Origin: Hetaerina americana
Taxonomy: Eukaryota; Arthropoda; Insecta; Odonata; Calopterygidae
DNA: 64,000 nucleotides
Assembly: GCA_022747635.1 (NCBI GenBank)
Contig: JAKTNV010000024.1
Location: 7,039,803 to 7,103,802, forward strand
Direction of reading: 5' to 3'
Shown piece after piece: positions 58,773-64,000 of the stretch. The notes under the pieces were generated by a model. The model had not been told where the DNA came from. It made no database searches and was given only the letters and a program-made list of their open reading frames with translations. Within the stretch, counting starts at the first letter, position 1, and each line of letters begins with the position of its first letter. A program made the position numbers and the translations under genes.

Positions 58773-58967
58773 CTATTCCACATATATTCCCTCTATTTCC
58801 TCATGCACCTGGAACTCCGTGATTCACCAAAATCGCGAGGGAAGGGGGCGAGCGAACACCAATCATGGAGCATACTTACACATATATTACGAGTATTACA
58901 TGGTTAGCAGCTATTACTATGCCTGCATAAAGACGACAAGAAAATAAATTTAAAGAGGCCAGGCACA

Positions 58968-59715
58968 CATCTACATCTACATCTACATCTACTCAATACC
59001 CCGCAAGCCGCCGCAAGGGCGTGTGGCGGGGGGTGCTAGGACACCACCCATAATTTAGAAAAGAAAAATAATAAAAAAAAAAAAATCGCATGCAATAACG
59101 ACAAAATCATATATATATAAAAAAAAAAAAAAAATATGGCATACATTCATGCATGAACACTTACACCCCACACACATGCAAACACTCAAACTACCAACTA
59201 ACATACACATGCACCTGAAAGTATACCTAACATCTCTATAGTGTTTAATTTTGTTCCGACTTGTAAATTCAAAGTTTTTAATATTTCTAAAGTGACTTCG
59301 GTTTCTTGCTATTATGATTACTGATTGTTCGGGGAAAGAATGAGTATTTGTACCTATCTGTCTTGGAATCTATCTCCCTTAGTTTATCTTTGTGGTCTGA
59401 TCTACCTAAGTAGTGTGGGGCCATTATAATTCCTTCAGTGTCATATTTAAACTCGTTTGTTCTGAACCTTTCTAAAAGTCTAAGCCTCGCTTGTTCTCTC
59501 CGCACTTCAAGTGGTTCCCAGCCTAAATCCCCTAAGAGACCTGTCACACTTGTGTTTTTATCATAACAATTTTTAACAAATCTAGCGGATTTTCTCTGGA
59601 CTTTATCTAATTCTTTTTGCCAAATTTTCTCCCACGGATCCCAAATACTTGCGGCATATTCCAAATGAGGTCTAACTAGAGCAAAATAACACCTCTCTTT
59701 AACTTTTTCATTACA
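58968..59715 (-). mobile_element. Young 5'-truncated LINE A copy
   Basis: Reverse complement of about 52126-52858, nearly identical to the intact LINE throughout, including the whole 3' UTR and a four-unit (TAGATG) tail (58968-58992). The main differences are in the length of A/T homopolymers in the 3' UTR. 5' truncation is at the codon before NEKVKERC. Such high identity means both copies derive from a recently active source. No clear target-site duplication was found. Confidence 0.95.
59287..59715 (-). pseudogene. LINE A ORF2 C-terminus, truncated but open
   Basis: The frame from NEKVKERCYFALVRPHLEYA to KKPKSL is uninterrupted and differs from residues 817-957 of the intact protein by only a few substitutions (for example WEKIW for WENIW and DKNTS for DKKTS). 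It encodes only the C-terminal tail, without catalytic domains, so it is a dead 5'-truncated copy. The open frame extends upstream into host DNA by chance. Confidence 0.93.
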
Positions 59716-59796
59716 CATGCCGTTAAGGCACTTCTTACCGGTTAGTATTCTACGCATTCCGAACGGACAATTCACAAATACAATAGAATTTATATC

Positions 59797-59848
59797 TATT
59801 CACCTACATCCCACCTAGCACAAGGGCGCACGGCGGGGGGATTATTAA
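59797..59848 (-). repeat. LINE 3' end, short orphan, minus strand
   Basis: CACCTACATCCCACCTAGCA, then CAAGGGCGCACGGCGGGGGGATTATT. Partial terminal block lacking the middle of the hairpin. Confidence 0.65.
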
Positions 59849-60391
59849 ACATATATCTGAACACAATTCCAAGATTTTCTTAGAATCATCTTAACGATGG
59901 CTCGAGAAAATTAGGAACAAATAGTGATCCACGTATGCGAAGCATAATGAAATAAAATTGGTGCTTGCCAAGGATTTATTGTTGGCGTAGGGATTTACGA
60001 AGTGCAATTCTCGCCTAATTAGAGGGATGAAACCTTTAATACAATAGGCATGATACAAAAAATACAAAATACAAAAACATGATAATTGAAAATCTATATC
60101 TATATCGGATCTTTGTAAAACCTTGACAAAATCACGCCTAAATAAATTATATTTATCAATGAGGGGTTTAAATCGAATTAAATACAGGAATATATAATTT
60201 CATTTGAATACGTATGGGGTTTTGTGCACCCCAATTAACCACTTTTGGCTTGATCTGTCCACGCATAACGAAGTAAAATATTGCCAACATGCATATGATA
60301 AACAAAGAGTCAGCACCTTATATCAGTCATTTACAGAACGCAGAAACACGAGGAAATACTAGAGTCCTATTTACATGAAATTTCCACCCTA

Positions 60392-60434
60392 CAAGCCGCC
60401 AAAATGGCGTGCGGCAGAGGGTGTTCATGTATTT
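60392..60434 (-). repeat. LINE 3' end, short orphan, minus strand
   Basis: ACAAGCCGCCAAAATGGCGT, then GCGGCAGAGGGTGTTCATG. Diverged terminal block without a readable tail. Confidence 0.6.
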
Positions 60435-62025
60435 TAGTGTACTTTTACGGTGGTAAGAAATATTGATTATTGAAAAGGAGACTCTGCTCATAATTTCTGG
60501 TTCCTTGGGATATTGATGATAAATTTATTTAAAGTTGAGAGTAAATCATGTTTAAAATAAATCCAATCTTTATTATTATACCGATGTTTCTTTAGTCTTT
60601 TAATCGCATTTTATTATACAGGCAAATGGCGTTGACTTATTTTGAGACTTTTTAGAAATAGTAAATTTAAAACATGGGCCTCAGTGTCATATCATGAAGT
60701 TTTGGGTTTCTGTGTATTGTCTAAGTATATACATACGTCAATTTGATGATGACCGTAGAAAAGTCTGAATATCTCTCCAGAAATCCTATTCGAGCAAGAC
60801 CCTCAGATGGGACGCCATTACTTACACACCGAAAAGCTCCTGTGGAGGTAACTTTAATGACTAATCTGTATTTCTACTGATTGATTATATGCATTGCCAA
60901 TGGACATCGGTGAAGAAGCTCAAATTACTTATCTTTTTCATTTTAGCTATACACTTTAGGGCCTTTTCAGACAAATTACTGCTTCTAAATGATGCATTGT
61001 AGAGGCAATAGAACTCTGATCTATTACACGTCCATTTTATCCCATTGGTATTGGGCTCAAGGTAATGGAGGGGCTCAAGGGTTTCGGGATGAGGCACAGT
61101 TGCGAGTGAAGGATATGTATTGCCGATCTTAATTAAGGACCCTTACGGTGCTGACCGCGCGCTGCACACGCGAAATTCATAAAACGGGGAAGTGCGAGAA
61201 TGATGACTCGTCTGCGGCCTTTTAGTTACGAGCTTAGTGACTTGGGAGTTGGATGGTTGTATTTCTAAGCACAATGTGGAACGCCATAAATCCAGCGTAG
61301 AACGTCGTGAGTTAGAGTTACCACTCAACTCTATCATTCTCCAGGTCATTATTTCCCGTCATACCCTTCACATGGCTCCAGCGATTTCAACGGTAGAAAG
61401 AGTATTATTGCCTCATTACCCGACGGGGGCACAGTTTTTGCTTAAGCAAGGACACGGAATGTGGACAGGTGCATAGCGTAAACTTCAAACGAGGATCATC
61501 AAAGGACTAGGTTTCAATGCAAGTGTTTTTTTGGTAAACGCGCTCTCTTGTGTCAACGATTACGAATAACATTGCTTAAACCTTTAAGCATTAGAAATTC
61601 AGATTTAAAATTTAAATTTACTTATTTAAACGATATTAATATCATATTTACAAGAGTATACATCTAATATCCCTTGGAATTATTCTAGCCAAAGGAGAAC
61701 CAGAAAAACATGAGTATTCTATTCTGATATGAAAACATATATTATTGATGAAAATATGCATAGTAGTCGTGAGAAATGAGGTGGCTAGGGTAATATGGTT
61801 ACATAAAAACAAACTGAGGTGTTAGTGTTCAACGAAATCATCCAATTCTCCGTCTAAATCCGAATATACTTGTACCAGCTCCCAGGCGAGGGAATCAAAC
61901 ATCATATATCTGGTATATTATCCGATAAAAGAATGCCTAGGCCCAATTAATTTGTGTATAAATTAATTCATATAGTAGATTAAATTAAGCAGTAGATGTT
62001 ATTGATTTTTAGATATAATTCATTT
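60435..62025. other. No recognisable gene
   Basis: AT-rich. The overlapping open frames at 61143-61476 on both strands lack recognisable domains. Confidence 0.45.
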
Positions 62026-62105
62026 GTGAATTTTTCGTCCTGCATGAGTGGAATGCTACCTGATAGATGGTGACTTCGTTACATGTTAGCCCGCCCTTTT
62101 TAATA
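62026..62105 (-). repeat. Dispersed 85-bp repeat (copy 2)
   Basis: Reverse complement of 46335-46420 (GTCCTGCATGAGTGGAATGC, TACCTGATAGATGGTGACTT, GCCCGCCCTTTTTAATA). Confidence 0.7.
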
Positions 62106-62269
62106 ATACCTCGTTATTTGTGTTCTTAGTGCAATCAATGGAGTGGTTACTAACAGTGTAGCAATTGTAATGAATGTAACGAATGTTGAATGAATGAAAA
62201 CCGATCGTCCCCTCCAGGTGCTTTTTGAGAGGGGTACGTGGTGCCACGTTTGTAGAAGTATTGTATTAG

Positions 62270-62344
62270 ATGTAGCATGGCTGGTGGCATAACACCCTCT
62301 GGCACACGTCCTTGTGAGGGCTTGTGGGGTAGGTTATAGATATA
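62270..62344 (+). repeat. LINE 3' end, diverged orphan copy
   Basis: GGCTGGTGGCATAACACCCT, then CTGGCACACGTCCTTGTGAGG, GCTTGTGGGGTAGGTTATAGATATAG. Terminal block with a decayed tail. Confidence 0.8.
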
Positions 62345-63261
62345 GTTGTTTATATAACAGCGTATTCACAACTATGATGGTAATAATCTACAAATATAAT
62401 TATTTATCAATTGTCGTGACCAGTCCGTGAGAGATATTCATATCTGCGAAGTTACAATTGTCCAAAAAGTAGCTAATACTAAACTGAGCACTTGGAAAAT
62501 AAAATTCGTGTAATCACCGTGTTGAGGACAGACATTTATAGGCCACGCATCAAGCGATATGACCTTATATTACGCTGAATGTGTTTGTTTGATTGATTTG
62601 TTTACGCTTATGAGTTGTGGAGAGACGAGAAATATGAGATATGTGGTCCTCGAAAAATAGGCTTCTTAATATCCCATTCATTCCGAGTTTTTTTCCTTTG
62701 TAATCATGGTGAAGCCCAGACCGCGTGTCACACGGTCTTGAAGGGCTCGACGGCCTAGAAGTGGATTAATTTTTCTTGTTTGCCATTTCCTGATTTTGCA
62801 GAATGGTGTCGCTTTCAACGATGAGGAACAATTCCGCACGATCCGAGGTCACTCAAAGAAATATTCAGGTCATGCTCTGCCCCGTCCAATGGACTACTGG
62901 ATTCCACTCATCTGTGATGTCTCCGAATGTCAATCGTGTCACAAATTTAACCTCCGAAATGAAACAGTATTAATTGACCGTTTGCGAGGCTTTGGTTATT
63001 AAATTCAACCTCATCTTTCATAGATGAATTTAGTCAATTCGATCAACATTGGCAATCCATCATGCCTTATTTCAAAATAAGAAATGGTTAGGATATCTTG
63101 ATCTAAATAAATATTTGAAGAAACCTCCAATAATATAGCTCAAGCAATATCGCTAGCAATTACATGCAGATAAAATTGTAGAGTACAGTTAAACTACAAG
63201 CAAGAGGTAATAAATTTTCCGAATGACCTCATTCGTGTTCTGTTCATCTGTTTTAATTCTC
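62345..63261. other. No recognisable gene
   Basis: AT-rich. The open frame 62796-63002 follows a T-rich tract ending in TTTTGCAG (a possible splice acceptor at about 62800), but its translation matches nothing I know and no partner exon was found. Confidence 0.35.
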
Positions 63262-63660
63262 CCTTTCAATCCCTCGTCTCTCTCCGCGGGGGGAAACTCC
63301 TGCTACCTGCAACGTTGGGTCGCATTCCCTGCCTTTTACAGTCTCCTCGGGGGGTAGAGGGTTTTGTGGTGAATGTTCATGTGGTAGTGGTGTTTTACAT
63401 TCTTGCTTGTTGTGTCCTGGCTTGCGTGTTGTAGGATGGCTTTCGTGCTGCATCCTGGGGTGCAGTATTTTTTTGGTTTGTGGTATGTGTTTGCATGAGT
63501 GTTGGATGAAGGGATTTTTGCATGAGTGTGCGCTGCTGTGGGTGTAATTTTCCATGCTGTTGTTTTGCATGTGGTATTTTTCCTTTTTACGGTTCGTGAC
63601 CCAACACCCCCCGCCACACGCCCTTGCGGCGGCTTGCGGGGTGTTATGTAGAAGTAGATG
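63262..63660 (+). mobile_element. Family B repeat (LINE 3' region or SINE), copy 2
   Basis: Same sequence as 54101-54497 in the other orientation: CCTTTCAATCCCTCG at the 5' end, GTTTGCATGAGTGTTGGATG and GCGCTGCTGTGGGTGTAATT in the middle. It then has TTTTTACGGTTCGTGACCC, the C-rich block, CTTGCGGCGGCTTGCGGGGT and GTAGAAGTAGATG. Two copies starting at the same base argue for a defined 5' end, as in a SINE, though two chance truncations cannot be excluded. Confidence 0.88.
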
Positions 63661-64000
63661 CACGAGAGTGATGAACAATTGCTGTTAAGTACAGTTATTC
63701 TAAAAGAGTGACGAACCTTTACTAATTAAAATAAAATGTCTAACAAATACGGATATAATAGGTAGTTCGTCGGTAAAAGTTGTCCTTACCGCTGTAACTG
63801 AATTAAATTCGTATTTTAGGTATTTTAATGTACGGTGCCGTCCTTAAGCATGCGAGTTTGCTTTTGCTTTGGACAAACACGATTTGACTGCGATGAGCTC
63901 TGAGTCCATCTTTCCTGCCTCTTTTGGATTTCTTCCGGCAATCTCTTCTCCTCCCTCACCGTGCCTAGCACTTTCTCGTTGGTTTCCTTTCTTTCAACTT
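63661..64000. other. No recognisable gene
   Basis: AT-rich then pyrimidine-rich sequence to the end of the window. Nothing recognised. Confidence 0.5.

Overview
This is eukaryotic nuclear DNA, most likely from an arthropod with a repeat-rich genome. The grounds are: animal-type nuclear tRNA-Val(CAC) and tRNA-Leu(AAG) genes with internal A and B boxes, mariner-family DNA transposons, CR1/Jockey-like and RTE-like LINE retrotransposons, and no compact gene arrangement. The species cannot be named from the sequence alone. No host protein-coding gene can be supported; one weak first-exon candidate lies near 9.8 kb.

The main coding feature is an intact non-LTR retrotransposon ORF at 49682-52555 (957 aa, apurinic-like endonuclease plus reverse transcriptase). 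Its 3' UTR ends in a G/C-rich potential hairpin and a short (TAGATG)n tail at 52858. The same 3' end recurs on both strands throughout the window, mostly without coding sequence, together with at least a dozen partial or decayed coding copies (6.6-7.9, 21.8, 22.9, 24.8-26.2, 29.1-32.0, 33.6-33.8, 38.8-40.2, 45.7-46.1, 54.8 and 59.0-59.7 kb). At least three LINE subfamilies (A, B and C below) share this terminus but differ upstream of it.

Layout: 1-4.5 kb is non-genic with a 15-bp tandem repeat and one LINE 3' end. 4.53-5.44 kb is an internally deleted mariner with both inverted termini. 6.5-8.4 kb holds a LINE A copy carrying a foreign 204-bp insertion, another 3' end and a hairpin. 8.7-9.0 kb is an RTE-like fragment. 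10.6-18 kb is AT-rich to mixed with no recognisable gene. 18-26.5 kb holds an (AT)n array, decayed LINEs and a tRNA-derived SINE. 29-32 kb is a cluster of old LINE pieces. 32.2-35 kb holds three tRNA-Val units in a local duplication. 35.4-42.6 kb holds RTE and LINE fragments, a mariner fragment and a SINE. 44.2-49 kb holds a Penelope-like fragment with a hammerhead-like motif and tail-to-tail inverted LINE ends. 49.7-55.6 kb holds the intact LINE, a perfect 83-bp palindrome inside a target-site duplication, a family B repeat and tRNA-Leu. 55.6-64 kb is mostly non-genic with a young truncated LINE A copy and further 3' ends.

Functionally the window is a record of retrotransposition. The intact LINE encodes the endonuclease and reverse transcriptase that would act on RNAs ending in the shared 3' structure, and the orphan ends are the expected products. 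The tRNA genes are the only host genes with good support.
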